From: Acanthosepion pharaonis
Lineage: Eukaryota > Mollusca > Cephalopoda > Sepiida > Sepiidae
Length of the DNA stretch: 64,000 bases
Assembly: GCA_903632075.3 (NCBI GenBank)
Contig: CAHIKZ030000957.1
Location: forward strand, 1,284,501-1,348,500
Direction of reading: 5' to 3'
Positions 41,009 to 51,870 of this stretch are shown piece by piece. The notes under the pieces are model-generated. The model was given only the letters and a program-made list of their open reading frames with translations. It was not told where the DNA came from and made no database searches. How positions within the stretch are numbered: position 1 is the stretch's first letter; each line of letters begins with the position of its first letter. Made by a program: the position numbers and the translations under genes.

Positions 41009-41300
41009 ACCTCAAGGATACATGGCTTAATGGATAAAAGCATTGGTTGAATCCAGTAACTTGACCCAAAGAGTTGTGAGTTCAATTCATGGCTAAGGTT
41101 GTGCTGAACAAAAACTTGGAGAGTTGAGTTAAAGGGAAATAACTGAGGCATAGCACATAGAACTAGAACAATCTACCCTTGTGGAGGAAATAAAGTGTTC
41201 AGAAGGCATGCAACGGCCGAAACGTCTTGAACGTGGCAATAAAAATGAATGCAACAGTCCGTAAAAAGTAAATAATGTAAATAAAAAAGGACTTTTATAC
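41009..41300 (+). mobile_element. SINE-H, copy 3 (head and tail)
   Basis: The head AACCTCAAGGATACATGGCT with TAATGGATAAAAGC is an A box. The B box is GTGAGTTCAATTCATGGC. The tail has CAGAAGGCATGCAACGGCC then GAAACGTCTTG; box 1 is mostly lost. Same order as copy 1. Confidence 0.7.
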
Positions 41301-41494
41301 TAAACATCATGTAGACACTGTTGAACATGTTAAAATTGTCTCATATCTGTCATTAATTAAATGTCTTATCTATTAATAATATCTTACCTATTAATAAAAT
41401 AAGTAAAAATTATAAATCCTTTTCTCATCAGCCAATTAAATAAAGATGGATTGTTATCAGTTAAATAGAGTTAGATATTCTGTATTATATATTT
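41301..41494. other. Unassigned AT-rich sequence
   Basis: Nothing recognised. Confidence 0.45.
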
Positions 41495-42061
41495 TGTGAT
41501 GCCAATGAACTATTATAGTCACTTTTGTGATGTCAACGAATACTCGTTGTCACTTTCGCAATGCTTGTTGGAGTAGAGACTTTGTAATCGCAGATACAAC
41601 TATAGTAACGTCGTTGAACAATACTGGTGTCACACGCCTTCGAATAACACTCGAACTAGGAGTACTTGCTCGATGATACTCGCTCGAATAGTAACTACCA
41701 TATAGTAATGCGTATAGTGAAATAGTATAGTTTATAGAGTAGAGAATATGGGTCTGTATAGTAATAGAGGTATGAGTAGAAATGGAGATAAATCTAGACG
41801 TCACGCGTCTTCCTATATATGCGTTTCATCTATGGTCACGTGATCCACATAATTCAATGAAGGGATCGCCTGTGTTTGCTCACTGCTGCCCTATGTTCAA
41901 ACTCAAATGTCGGCAGCGACACTTTATTCCTATATAACAATATACTTGTCCAGGATCAGGGAATACCACTCCGGAAGCCTCCGACAGGGTGGAGCCTGAA
42001 TAAGGGTCGAAACTCGATTGGAGTCTCCTAGCAATGCTTTGTGACCCTCAGTGTCTTAACA
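41495..42061 (-). mobile_element. Candidate LTR (minus)
   Basis: Minus strand begins TGTTAAGACACTGAGGGTCA (42061). It contains AATAAAGTGTCGCTGCCGAC (poly-A signal like) and GCATATATAGGAAGACG (TATA-like), and could end ..GGCATCACA at 41495. TG..CA ends and promoter-like motifs suggest an LTR, but no target duplication or partner was found. Confidence 0.35.
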
Positions 42062-42119
42062 TTTGCTTTTTTTCTATCTACATTTATATGCATTACAAAT
42101 TGAATATAGCACAACAGAC

Positions 42120-43230
42120 TATTAATGGTACACGGACATTTGGCCGAGGGATATTTGTCCGAGGCACATTTCCCTGAACGGACATTTAGCCAAAAATGTT
42201 GTGGCGTACTTTCATGTATGTCACACTCTTTATCATAATGTGCTACATATATTTATATTTATTTACTGTATTATTTTATAATTTTCCGTTTTTTTTTTGA
42301 CAGGCTTTTTAAAAAAAAAATCTATTCTGTATATAATATATCTTACTTCAAATATTACTGTAAGATGATAAGTATTTTGAGAAAAAGCACATTTTACTAC
42401 AGCAAAAATCTAAAGCTTTTACGATATGAAAGATCTTTCAATTTCACTTTTAATGATCATTATCTTAAAGGGATGAACTACTTTTTATCTTACGAATTTA
42501 AATAATTAGGTGCTACTTTTTTACCCAAACACACTCAAATATTTTTAAAATACTAATTTCAATAAACAAATATTGAAATAAGAAAAACTTTTAACTTTAA
42601 ATTTAGATTTCGTGATTTAATCATTTAAAATTCAGTGGTAATTATTAGTGTTATTCTACTTTATAATCCTGCTAATTAAAATACGTAATTAAGTATTCCT
42701 TGTTACTATTTTCATTTGTACTTTTACGGTGAGATGTCTGTTCGGCCAAATATCTTTGGGCCAAATATCTCTCGGCCAAATGTCCATCGGTCAATGTTTG
42801 TTGGGCTAAATGTCCGTTCGGCCAAATGATTCTAGGCCAAATATCCGCGTGTCAAATGTCAGTCAGCCAAATGCCCGTTCGGTCAAATGGCTCTTGGCCT
42901 AATGTCTGTCGGCCAAATGTGATTTCGCCAAAATGTTTCTAGGTCAAATGTACATCGGCCAAATTTCTGTTCGGTCAAATGTCACTCGGCCGAAATGTCA
43001 CACGGTCAAATGTCCGTTGAGTCAAATGTCTCTGGGCTAAATGTCTGCCGGTTAAATATCTCTGGGTCAAAAGTCCGTCGGTCAAATGTCCGTTCGTCCA
43101 AATGTCTCTTGGCCAAATGTCCATCGACCAAATGTCTCTCGGCCAAATGTCCATCGACCAAATGTCTCTCGGCCAAATCTCCATTCGGCCAAATATCAAT
43201 TCGGACAAATTTCCGTCGGCCAAATGTCCG
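42120..43230. repeat. Foldback minisatellite (GGCCAAATGTCCGTC units)
   Basis: The right block (42735-43225) holds about 30 degenerate 15-17-bp units such as TCGGCCAAATGTCTC. The left block (42126-42195) carries the same unit inverted (GGACATTTGGCCGAGG). An AT-rich unique segment of ~540 bp lies between. Inverted blocks of short repeats are typical of foldback-type elements. Confidence 0.8.
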
Positions 43231-43436
43231 TCCACTCTATTAAGAAAGGAAAAATGTTCGCCGATTTTCCCTTAATTCTAAGGTATTTAATATATTTTAA
43301 ATATGACATTTCATGCAAGTTAGATTTTTCAAATTACTAATTGACTAAATACGTAGGGTGACTTTGTTTAAAAGTTTTTATCCAGATTAAACTGTCATCT
43401 CATATTTGCAAATGGCGCCGATGGTAACACACTGAT

Positions 43437-44030
43437 ATGCAGTCCAAGGCAAAAAAATGGACGCACCAACAGAAAGTCGATTTTTGTATTTTTATAAAGA
43501 CAGGTGAGTAAAAGAATTTGTTTATTAATACAGGTTATTAATACAGGTGTATATATTAATACAGGTGTACACATGTACATTATACAAATCGAGAAATGAT
43601 TTAGTATTTTGTTGTGTAATTTTTTACTTTAATAGCAGTCTTAATTCTTCGTGGTATGCTATAGACTAATTCTTTAGTAAGTCAACGTCCTTCGCCAGAT
43701 TTTTCCAGCATTCCTTTAATTTACGAAAAAGCTCATCTTCTGTGTTAACCTTCCTATTACGAAAACGTTTGTCCATTATCGCCCAAAGGTTTTCAATTGG
43801 GTTAACTTTGACTAGGCCACTGGAAGAGTTGGGAATTATTAAAGAAAAAGTTTACCCAACAAAATACTAAATCATTTTTGACTTGTATAATATACATATG
43901 TACACCTGTATTAATACCCTGAATTAATAAACGAATTCTGTTACTCAATTGTCTTGGTAAAAATACAAAAATCGACTTTCTATGCGTGTGTCCATTTTTT
44001 TTTTTTTTGGCCTCGTACTGTACGTTTTTC
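43437..44030. mobile_element. Tc1-like deletion derivative with ~170-bp inverted ends
   Basis: The left end (GCAAAAAAATGGACGCACC..AAAGTCGATTTTTGTATTTT..) and the inverted right end (..AAAAATACAAAAATCGACTT, GTGTGTCCATTTTTTT) match over about 170 bp. The match includes TTAATACAGGTGTACA and ACAAAATACTAAATCAT. Between them a minus-strand transposase tail survives. Confidence 0.78.
43600..43812 (-). pseudogene. Tc1-type transposase C-terminal tail
   Basis: Minus reading 'VNPIENLWAIMDKRF' (the Tc1 NPIEN motif holding the last catalytic Glu), 'RNRKVNTEDELFRKLKECW' and 'KNLAKDVDLLKN', then a stop. Only the last ~60 residues remain; the DNA-binding region and first two Asp are deleted. Confidence 0.78.
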
Positions 44031-44089
44031 ATATTATAAGGTTATAGATAAATAAGTAATTTCTCTTTCTAATAAGTTTACATGACTTA

Positions 44090-44605
44090 AAGATCAAATG
44101 CAGATGAAATATGGATCGGAATCCGACAGGATGATGAATTAAATGAACATATAGGAATCGTGATCTGTCTTCCTTTACATCGGCGAATATTGGAAGGTCT
44201 CCTCGAAGATAAAGAAGAGACTCCAGGCAACGGAGATGTGGTTCTACAGAAGGATGCTAAGAATACCATAGAGCAAGAATATCATAGAGAAACAATGACA
44301 TTTTGAAGAGGATGTAAACAAGAAGGAAGCTTAAACTTAACATCAGGATTGAGGCAACTGAAATTCCTGGGACACATAATGAGATAAAGAGAATCTGATA
44401 CCCACAAGTTGAATATAGGGAAAGAGAGACAAGGGAAAGCAACGCATGACATACCTAGCGGGATCAAGCAAGTGGATGACAGACTATGGCCTGGAGGAGG
44501 TGGCACAGGGGCGAAACTTATTGAGAGCTACAAATGATGGGGGGGAAGTGGAGAGCCATGATCGGCTACGTCCTGAAGGGACATGGCACATAAAAATAAA
44601 GCTAT
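44090..44605 (+). pseudogene. LINE family 4 (RTE-like) C-terminal fragment
   Basis: Broken frames give 'MWFYRRMLRIP', then 'FLGHIMR' in another frame, 'GKRDKGKQRMTYLA' and 'LLRATNDGGKWRAMIGYVLK', ending 'GHGT'. This is the C-terminus after the RT in RTE-like elements, in the same order as the 55.2-55.6 kb copy. Confidence 0.7.
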
Positions 44606-44854
44606 CAATCTAACTTTAATAAAAGTGAAACATGTTTTTCCTAATTCTTTTATCATTCCTTTTAAATTAATTCATTCTTATTTCTCTGTTAAACATTATT
44701 TAAGATTATTTAACTGAAGGACATTTACGATTAAAAGTTTAGAATTATTTAATTCACAGGTATATAATATAGAATATTTAACGTTATTTAATAAACATGA
44801 AAATGTATCTTTATTGAATAGGCTTATGTGAATTTATTATAGATCCTTTTGTTG

Positions 44855-44886
<32 letters not shown>

Positions 44887-45487
44887 ATATGTTAAAATTA
44901 TTTAATTGACGAGAGATTTGAGATAATTTTAAAGTTTATTTGATGTTTATATATAAGAGGACATTTAAACAGTACTTTCAAGATAAAAAAAAAATTTAAT
45001 TAACAAATATATAAGATAAAATTTTTCAAATTATTTAATTGACAGGGATATAAGATATATATATATATATATTTATTAATTCATTGTTATTTACGCAAGT
45101 AAATATATTCATATTGTTGAATTGACAAGACATATTTTTAAAATGTTTTCCCCAGAATAAATATCCCTTTTAAAGCTGCAATAAATGTCCCTTTTAAATT
45201 TGCAATAAATGACCCTTTTAAAGTTGAAAAGGACACCGATGGTAACGTAAAATATTAATACAGATTTCTTTTTATAAAAGAATAAATACTTTTCGTTCAT
45301 TTTCGCTATTAATATTAAATTACTTTTTAACTCAATTCGTTTTTTCTTTTTTGTCTTAAATATTATTTAAAATTATTTAATTGACATATATTTATTATAA
45401 AAAAGTTTAAAATTATTAAATTGACAGCCATATAAGACGTATTTTTTAAGTATTTAATTAGTATTTAAGCAAGGTAAAAAGTTCATT
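44606..45487. repeat. AT-rich degenerate tandem repeat
   Basis: Recurring phrase AAATTATTTAATTGACAGG with TATATAAGAT at irregular 70-110-bp steps. It continues after 46440 on the other side of the terminal-repeat element. Contains short (TA)n at 44858 and 45056. Confidence 0.65.
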
Positions 45488-46439
45488 TACCGTATATACT
45501 CGCCTACCATGGGCACCACGAGGTGAGGTAATGACTAGCAAACTTGTCTCGCTAGAACAATTACGACTAAATTGTGAGTTCGATCCTCACAGGGTGCCTC
45601 CTACTTTTGGCCTTGTGCCACATCTAAGCTGCGCTGGAAAATCACTATATACTCGCGTACCATGGGACCTTTGAAGACCTAATTTTGAAGTAAATTTGAC
45701 TACAATAAATGGATATATAGTTTCGTCAACGGCGTAGCCAGTCCCAGTTGTATATATGCTGATTTTTATATCTCGTGTATTATGCAACCCCCTTAAAATT
45801 AGCTTCAAAATTAGGTTTTCAAAAGTCGCACGATACGCGTTAATTAAAGTTTCTATTGGACATAAAGTGGGGGACCGGATTTCTATTGTCGTAAAGTAAT
45901 AAACCGATCCCCCCGATCTACATATTATAATTGGAAGCATAATGTATATACTCGTGTAACGGGCGATGTTTATTTTAAATACAGTTCTACTATTTGACTA
46001 CAGTAAATGGATATATAGTTTGGTCAACAGCGGAGCCAGGGACAGCAGTACATACGCTCATTTTATGTCTCGTGTATAATGCAACCCTCTTAAAATTAGC
46101 TTCAAAATTAGGTCTTCAAATGTCGCAAAGTTTCTATTGGACATAAAGTGGGGGACCGGTTTTCTATTGTCGTAAATTAATAAACAGATCCCCCAAGAAC
46201 TACTACATATTATTATAATCGGAACCATACCGTATATACTCGTTTAACGGGCGATGTATTATTTTTATATTATACAACTTTAATTTTTGACTATAAATGA
46301 ATATATAGTTTGATCAACGGCGTAGGCAAGGCCAGCAGTAGATACGCTAATTTTATATCTCGTGTATGATTCGAACTCCTTAAAATTAGCATCAAAATTA
46401 GGTCTTCAAAAGTCGTATGATACACGAGTATATACGGTA
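45488..46439. mobile_element. Terminal-inverted-repeat element with internal tandem units
   Basis: Ends TACCGTATATACTCG (45488) and its inverse (46425-46439). Internally a ~290-bp unit (GGCGTAGCCAG.., CTTAAAATTAGCTTCAAAAT, AAAGTGGGGGACCGG, AATAAACAGATCCCCC) recurs about 2.7 times, each carrying a copy of the terminal CGTATATACTCG. No transposase. A SINE-T sits near the left end. Confidence 0.7.
45514..45645 (+). mobile_element. SINE-T copy 5, complete, 132 bp
   Basis: A 21-bp target duplication (TATATACTCGCCTACCATGG and next base at 45493-45513; same at 45646-45666 with one change) brackets it. A box GGTAATGACTAGC; B box GAGTTCGATCCTC; tail TTTTGGCCTTGTGCCACATC, TAAGCTGCGCTGGAAAATCA. Gives the full SINE-T length. 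Confidence 0.85.
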
Positions 46440-47375
46440 ACTGACTAAATTCATAAGATAAATATTTTAAAATTTTTGGCCCAGATAAATGTTCCTTTTA
46501 GAGTTGCAAATGACGGTGATGTTAAAGTAAAAAAAATAAATAATATAGATTTTTATATTATAAGGAAATAAATTATTTCGACTTCTTCTTTAATAATAAT
46601 TCTACATTCATTTTCTAATTTATTTATTTTTTTCTTTCTGTCCTTTAAAGGTTGCATACGTCAAGGTAAGTGCGTGAAATCAGACAGTGTCCGCCGATTC
46701 AAGCCATAGCTTGTCTCTAATCTAAACATTTAACGATAAAAAATCGTGTACAATCACGGAAAACATTCACGTAAATGAGGTAAAAATAGATATTTTCTTT
46801 TTTTCTATTAATTTTCTTTTCTTTTCTTTTTTTTCTATTCATTTTCTTTTCTTTTTTTTCTATGGCAATTGAGTTGTTGCTTTTCCTCACAACGTGTTCT
46901 GGCAAAAGAATTTAAAAAAAAAAATCAAATCTGTCTTTTGGAACTTTAGTAACGCTTTACATAAAGCCTTTTTCATTATTCCTTATTCTTCTGAATGTTT
47001 CCGAGTGTCCGTGATCAGATTATTGTCTACTTTACCTTTTAAACCTTCACAACCGACAGCTGATAATTTGATACTCTGATTCGGTGCTTCATTTCATGAA
47101 ATAAGACACCATGCTTAAAAAAACTTGGTCCAGTCAAATAATTTAAAATTTTTCTCCGTTTCCAGAATTCTGTAAGCAGCTTCAATATTTCCGAGTTTTA
47201 AATAAATCCTAAAAACTTGTTAGCATTTCAATATCTGTACCCGCTATCTGAAACTAAATGTATTATTTTATAGTGGTGTGGGCTTAGGGGTTAAAATGAA
47301 CAGGTTTAAAATGAAATTGGTTTACCCCCTACTCGCAAGCCACTAATCTGTGATTGGGTTGAATACCACTAGCGT
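46440..47375. other. Unassigned AT-rich sequence
   Basis: A T-rich pyrimidine tract at 46795-46862 (TTTTCTTTTCTTTTC type). Otherwise nothing recognised. Confidence 0.5.
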
Positions 47376-47625
47376 TTGCCGCTGGTGGCTCGCCGTCGGC
47401 GTGTTCGTCTCGACAATGTTACCGCTGAGCACTAGAGGCCCGGCGGTGGCGTGACGATAGCTGCCACCAGAGGGCAACGAGCAGCTAGCGTGTAGGGCCA
47501 TCGCTTGCCCATCAGCGGGCCACGAGCGGCTTGCATGTAGGGCCATCGCCGGCTTGTAAGCGGGCCACGAGCGGCTTGCGTGTAGGGCCATCGCCAGCCC
47601 GTCAGCGGGCCACGTCAAGTAGATT
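47376..47625. repeat. GC-rich ~57-bp tandem repeat
   Basis: GTGTAGGGCCATCGCC with CAGCGGGCCACGAGCGGCTT recurs about 3.5 times at ~57 bp. Strikingly GC-rich in an AT-rich window. A minus-strand open frame of 105 codons crosses it but is a by-product of the repeat. Confidence 0.85.
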
Positions 47626-47739
47626 AGGAAGGATGATAATGACGTGGAATAACAAAACAAGAGAAAGATTTTACCAATTTACACGCTTGGACCTCGTTTC
47701 AGGAAAATAAATCAGACATTTTTGAAATCCGAATTGCCA

Positions 47740-48020
47740 TGAAGAGCAAATGTGCATAGCCCTAGTGCTCCGACTACGTGAAATTAAACGTGCTACTACT
47801 TTGCCATCGAGGTCCCGCCCTTTTACTGTTGAAATAGTAAAATATAACCGCAATTTCTACCTTCTGTTTTCTTGCTTCCCTGATAACTACAATCTTAAAA
47901 AAAGAACTTTATATGCAACGACAATCATCCTCTTCTGTTGACTTGAACCCCGTTCATCATTTATCCTCCCCCACCCCTGCTACTCAGACTTACCCCCACC
48001 CTCTGCGTACTAATGGCAAA
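47740..48020 (+). pseudogene. LINE family 1 C-terminal fragment
   Basis: 'LRLREIKRATTLPSRSRPFT', 'VEIVKYNRNFY', 'CFPDNYNLKK' matches the 14.2 and 52.8 kb copies with a ~20-codon deletion. Then the 3' region (CTACTCAGACTTACCCCCAC, CGTACTAATGG). Confidence 0.7.
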
Positions 48021-48570
48021 ATGGGGAAAGGATTATAAAAAATAATCTAGTAGCGACTTCTTTTGAAAATGGGAAAACTGTTTAAAGTTAAATGAGAAAT
48101 AATACAAGAGATTGATGATCTGACCCAAAATAATACTAAAAAAAAAAAAAGGTTTTAAAAAAGGTAAGACAGATCGTTGCTCAGTAAAGGGATATTTGAT
48201 TTCATACTTTTAAATGTAGATGTAGAGATAGTTTGAAATATTTAGCTTTCTTGGATTGTTGAAGGAAAATCATTTGAAGTGCCGCGTGCTATGGTTAAAA
48301 AGCCGTTAATATAATTGGCAAATAAACTGTCCGAAGAAAGTGAACCGATGGCTGTTATATGACTTCTATTATTAATTTAATTTTCATCTTTATTTTATAT
48401 CAAAAAGAATTTTGCATAGGCTCGAGAATATATTTCCGTCTCTTCCTCAGCTCACCTGTCGATTTCTGCTAAGGCATCGTTTTCATCGATCTCAGTCTTC
48501 CAAATTTGAAAGCTGTGGGTAAAGGGAGTTGTTATTATTTCGCAATTACGATAATTGAATAGTGCTGCTG
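48021..48570. other. Unassigned sequence
   Basis: Nothing recognised. Confidence 0.45.
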
Positions 48571-48572
48571 AG

Positions 48573-48600
48573 TAATAATAATAATAATAATAATAATAAA
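48573..48600. repeat. (AAT)n microsatellite
   Basis: ATA/AAT triplet array; probably the tail of an older LINE family 2 copy. Confidence 0.9.
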
Positions 48601-49050
48601 TTGTTATTAAAGACCACAAACAAAAACGGTGCCTCCTTATTGATATGGCAGTCCCTGCTGACTGTAATGTATCTTTAAAGATATTCAAAAAGCTGTCAAA
48701 ATACAAGGACCTTGAAATAGAAATTTCGAAAATGTGGCATATGTGAACATCAACAATCCCTGTTGTAGTTGGAGCCCTAGGACTGGATGGAAAAGATTCC
48801 AGTAGACTAATTGAATGGATTCCTGGAAGTCCATGCCTAAAGGAGATATAAAAAATTGTTCTGACAAGTACAGCCTACACTTTACGAAGGGCTTTATCTA
48901 TGTAATTTTTTTTTTTTTTTTGTCAGTGGAAAGTGTCATGGTGCCATTTCTAACCTTAGGTCCCTGGGCGGGACCCGCAAAGAAATGTGTAAACGCCAGA
49001 AATCAAAGAAAATAAAAATAAAAATAATAATAATCATAATAAAAATAAAA
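48600..49050 (+). pseudogene. LINE family 2, C-terminus, 3' UTR and (AAT)n tail, copy 1
   Basis: 'IKDHKQKRCLLIDMAVPADC', 'NVSLKIFKKLSKYKDLEIEI', then across a stop 'TIPVVVGALGLDGKDSSRLI', 'GSPCLKEI', and an out-of-frame 'TAYTLRRALSM'. This is the conserved C-terminal domain of an animal non-LTR family often annotated as RT-like. The 3' UTR contains GTGTCATGGTGCCATTTCTA and GGTCCCTGGGCGGGACCCG. It ends in an A-rich AAT repeat. Confidence 0.75.
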
Positions 49051-49229
49051 GAAATACAAAAATTGTTCTCATAAGTACAGCCCACAACTTACGAAGAGTT
49101 TTAACTAAGTAAAATATGTGTGAGTTTGTTTTCAGAACTGCTCAGTGGAAAATGTCATAATGCCATTTCTGACCTTAGGTCTCTGGTCGGGACCCAGAAA
49201 GAAATGAGTACACAACAAAAATCAAAGGA

Positions 49230-49284
<55 letters not shown>
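49051..49284 (+). pseudogene. LINE family 2, 3' UTR only, copy 2
   Basis: ACAGCCCACAACTTACGAAG, ATGTCATAATGCCATTTCTG, GGTCTCTGGTCGGGACCCAG, then a long (AAT)n array (49230-49282). Confidence 0.75.
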
Positions 49285-49970
49285 TGATGAATATCCAAAA
49301 AACAATTGATCATCTTCTATCAGGTTTCACGGTGTTAGAATACACCGAATATAAACCTCGGCATAATAGAATGGGCCAAAATCTACAACTTTTACGGGAA
49401 GGAAACAGCAAGAAATTGGTAAGACGGGGTTACAATTTATAACAATTTTATGGGGCTTTACACAAATAGAAAACAATGAAAGCTAATCGACCGAACATAG
49501 AGATCAAAGGCCACAGAAAGAGAATGTGCTTTCTTATTGGTACGGCAGTCACTGCAGACTGTAATGTATCTCTGAAGATCTCAAAAAAACTATATTATAT
49601 AGAAAGATCTTGAAGCGCAAATCTAAAAATATGACATATGAGGACATCAGTAATCCCATCTTTGGTTGGGATCCTGGGTATGATTGCGAAAGGTCGACCC
49701 ATTGATAGGGTTCCTGGTAGCACTTGCCTTAAAGAAATATAAAAAAAATGTCATAAGTACAAGTCATATTTTACAAATGGTTTTTATTTATATAAACTGC
49801 CTGTGACCTTAGGTTGCTTTGCTTATTTTATTTTTTACAAAAATGTTCAACGGAAATTGTCATCATCCCATTTCTGACCTTAAGTCTCTGGTTGGGACCC
49901 GGAAGGAAATGAATATACAACAGAAATCAAAGGAAATTGGAATAAAATAAAACAAATAATAATGTAAACA
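49285..49970 (+). pseudogene. LINE family 2, longer C-terminal copy 3
   Basis: Starts upstream with 'HNRMGQNLQLLREGNSKKLV'-like codons, then 'GTAVTADCNVSLKIS', 'VIPSLVGILG' and 'GSTCLKEI', broken by stops. A 3' UTR follows (TGTCATCATCCCATTTCTGA, GGTTGGGACCCGGAAGG). Confidence 0.72.
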
Positions 49971-50108
49971 TAGAACGCGATCCTAAGCTTTCAAACCGAC
50001 CAATCAATGATTATCCCACGTAGCATTTCTATTTTCTGATCTCATCAGCGTGAACTGAAAGATAGACAAGGTCGCGTCGCAGACTCACGAGAAAAAAAAA
50101 GAAGACAA

Positions 50109-50483
50109 ATGCCACGTCGAGAAATAAAAAACACGAAAGGCTCGCCTAAGTTGGTGATACTTTGTACAACTTCTGCTATGTCAGCTCTACTTCCAGCCCG
50201 ACTAACTCCTCGCCCATTTACTCATCTTGACGTGGTAACGGGAAGAATATATATAAATTTCGGAACCGCCAAGAACGTATCAGAATTCAACGCGAACCAT
50301 GTTAATATAGACCAGCACTCGGATATAGCCTATTTCCGGTTTTGTTGTTACTTAATCTCCGACAAATACTGTTGTGCAAAAAGACGACTGTTCTTCTGTA
50401 CACTAATTGTTGAACATGGACTTGCCTATACATTATGTCCAGAATGTCTGCTCATAGATGGTCACAAACTGGATTGCTTTTGA
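50109..50483 (+). CDS. Open frame of 124 codons, unknown
   Basis: An ATG-started frame of 124 residues with eight Cys and several His, including a C-terminal 'CPECLLIDGHKLDCF' that looks like half of a zinc-binding site. I do not recognise the family. Codon use and the surrounding sequence do not separate it from chance. It is followed by a stretch with AATAAAACAATG (50580), which might be a poly-A signal or an LTR. No splice evidence can be judged. Treat as hypothetical; it may equally be non-coding. Confidence 0.2.
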   Translation: MPRREIKNTKGSPKLVILCTTSAMSALLPARLTPRPFTHLDVVTGRIYINFGTAKNVSEFNANHVNIDQHSDIAYFRFCCYLISDKYCCAKRRLFFCTLIVEHGLAYTLCPECLLIDGHKLDCF

Positions 50484-50767
50484 GTCGTACGAACTGTCGC
50501 ACTGAATTACAGTATTAACTATTACTGTATTTTAATCCATGTATCTTATTGTTTCAGTGTTTTCCTTAGTGTATTATTAAATAAAACAATGAACGTTATT
50601 CAAACATTATAACATTCATTTCGATACTTCGCATTTCCCTGTGATTAAAATAAATGGCGCTTAAAAACCTAAAATCCAAACAGGAACATCAACTGGCTAT
50701 AAAAATAAGACACTTTAGATCGAAATTAGACATCTTCTTTTTCTAGGTAGGTGTCCACAATATCGCA

Positions 50768-50772
<5 letters not shown>

Positions 50773-50803
<31 letters not shown>

Positions 50804-50822
50804 GTAGTAGTAGTAGTAATAT
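50773..50822. repeat. (AAT)n(AGT)n microsatellite
   Basis: ATA triplet array continuing as GTA triplets. Confidence 0.92.
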
Positions 50823-50849
50823 AAATATCAAAGCCAGAAAAGAAAACGT

Positions 50850-51075
50850 TTGCCCCAAATTGACATGATTTTATCAAGTGATAAAATCATCTCTGCAAAG
50901 GTTTTTGAAACACTAAGGAAATACAAAGATCCAGAGATGGAAAAAAATGTGGCACTTAGAAAAGAAAACTGTTCCTGTTGTGGTTGGAGCTTTGGGTCTG
51001 ATAAAGGAAGGAACGCAAGAACAAATCAACAAAATGCCTGGTGCACGTACGATCCATATCCTGCAAGGAGCTATG
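50850..51075 (+). pseudogene. LINE family 2 fragment, copy 4
   Basis: 'ETLRKYKDPEMEKNVA' and, one frame over, 'MWHLEKKTVPVVVGALGLIK' and 'GTQEQINKMPGARTIHILQG' give the family 2 C-terminal domain with one frameshift near 50945. It is interrupted at 51075 by family K. Confidence 0.72.
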
Positions 51076-51077
51076 TT

Positions 51078-51870
51078 CTTTTGGTTTGGTTTGGTTTATT
51101 TTGTTTTATGGCATATCAAGATCACAATGGGTTATTTAATGCCGGTAATTTTTTTATAATATGTTCGTATGAACAGAATATGTATTCTTTGTAAGTTATC
51201 AATTTGTAGATCAGGGTTTTGGTTTATATTATTTTACGGGATATCAACATCAATGAGTTATTTAATGTCAACAAGATTATATTCGTATGAATAGAATATG
51301 TATTCTTTGTAAGATATCGGGATGTAGATCAGGGTCTGGGTTTATTGTTTTTTGGCATATCAACACCTCAATGGGTTATTTAATGCCGACAAAATATTTG
51401 GGATATGTTCGTATGAATAGAATATGTATTCTTTGTAAGATATCTGATTGTAGATTAGGATTTGGGTTTATTGTTTTATGGCATATCAACACCTCAATGG
51501 GTCATTGCTTGTTGTATTTTTTTTCAAAAATGTATTCCTGTTAACAATTTTTTCTCCAAAAAATTATTGTTGGCAATTTACTTACAAAAACGTATTTCCA
51601 TATTAAAAACCAATTTTTACACTTTCATAGTGTTTTGACCCAATTTAGTGTTAACTATTTGCCCATAGCTGGAACCCTAACAGGTGCTACCACCCCGGCT
51701 CAGGGTAAACCTGGGAACACCAGCAATTAAGAGGTGGTTTCACGCTCGTCAAAACCTCCTGATCAGAGGCCTTGCTGTTGGATGTAGTTTGACACTTTAC
51801 CTAGGATACGGATGTAGTTTATCGCCTTACACAGTGTGCGGATGAAATCTTCCCCATGACGGACTTTGTT
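51078..51870 (+). mobile_element. Family K element with four 5' units
   Basis: Four tandem 5' units (GGTTTATTTTGTTTTATGGC.. at ~51080, 51220, 51340, 51465), a short internal array (51515-51600) and the full 3' part ending GTAGTTTATCGCCTTACACA. Same structure as 27.4-28.3 kb. Confidence 0.8.

Noticed and set aside
41495..42061. Full LTR retrotransposon at this locus
   Set aside because: Only one LTR-like block is seen, without target duplication, primer site or coding; kept only as a low-confidence LTR candidate.
42975..43340. Overlapping 82-86-codon frames on both strands with repeated short motifs
   Set aside because: They are translations of the 15-17-bp minisatellite, open by repeat periodicity only.
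47343..47660. 105-codon minus frame over the GC-rich repeat
   Set aside because: Open because of the 57-bp period (a multiple of three) and GC richness; repeats of 'MALHASRSWPA' are the repeat itself.
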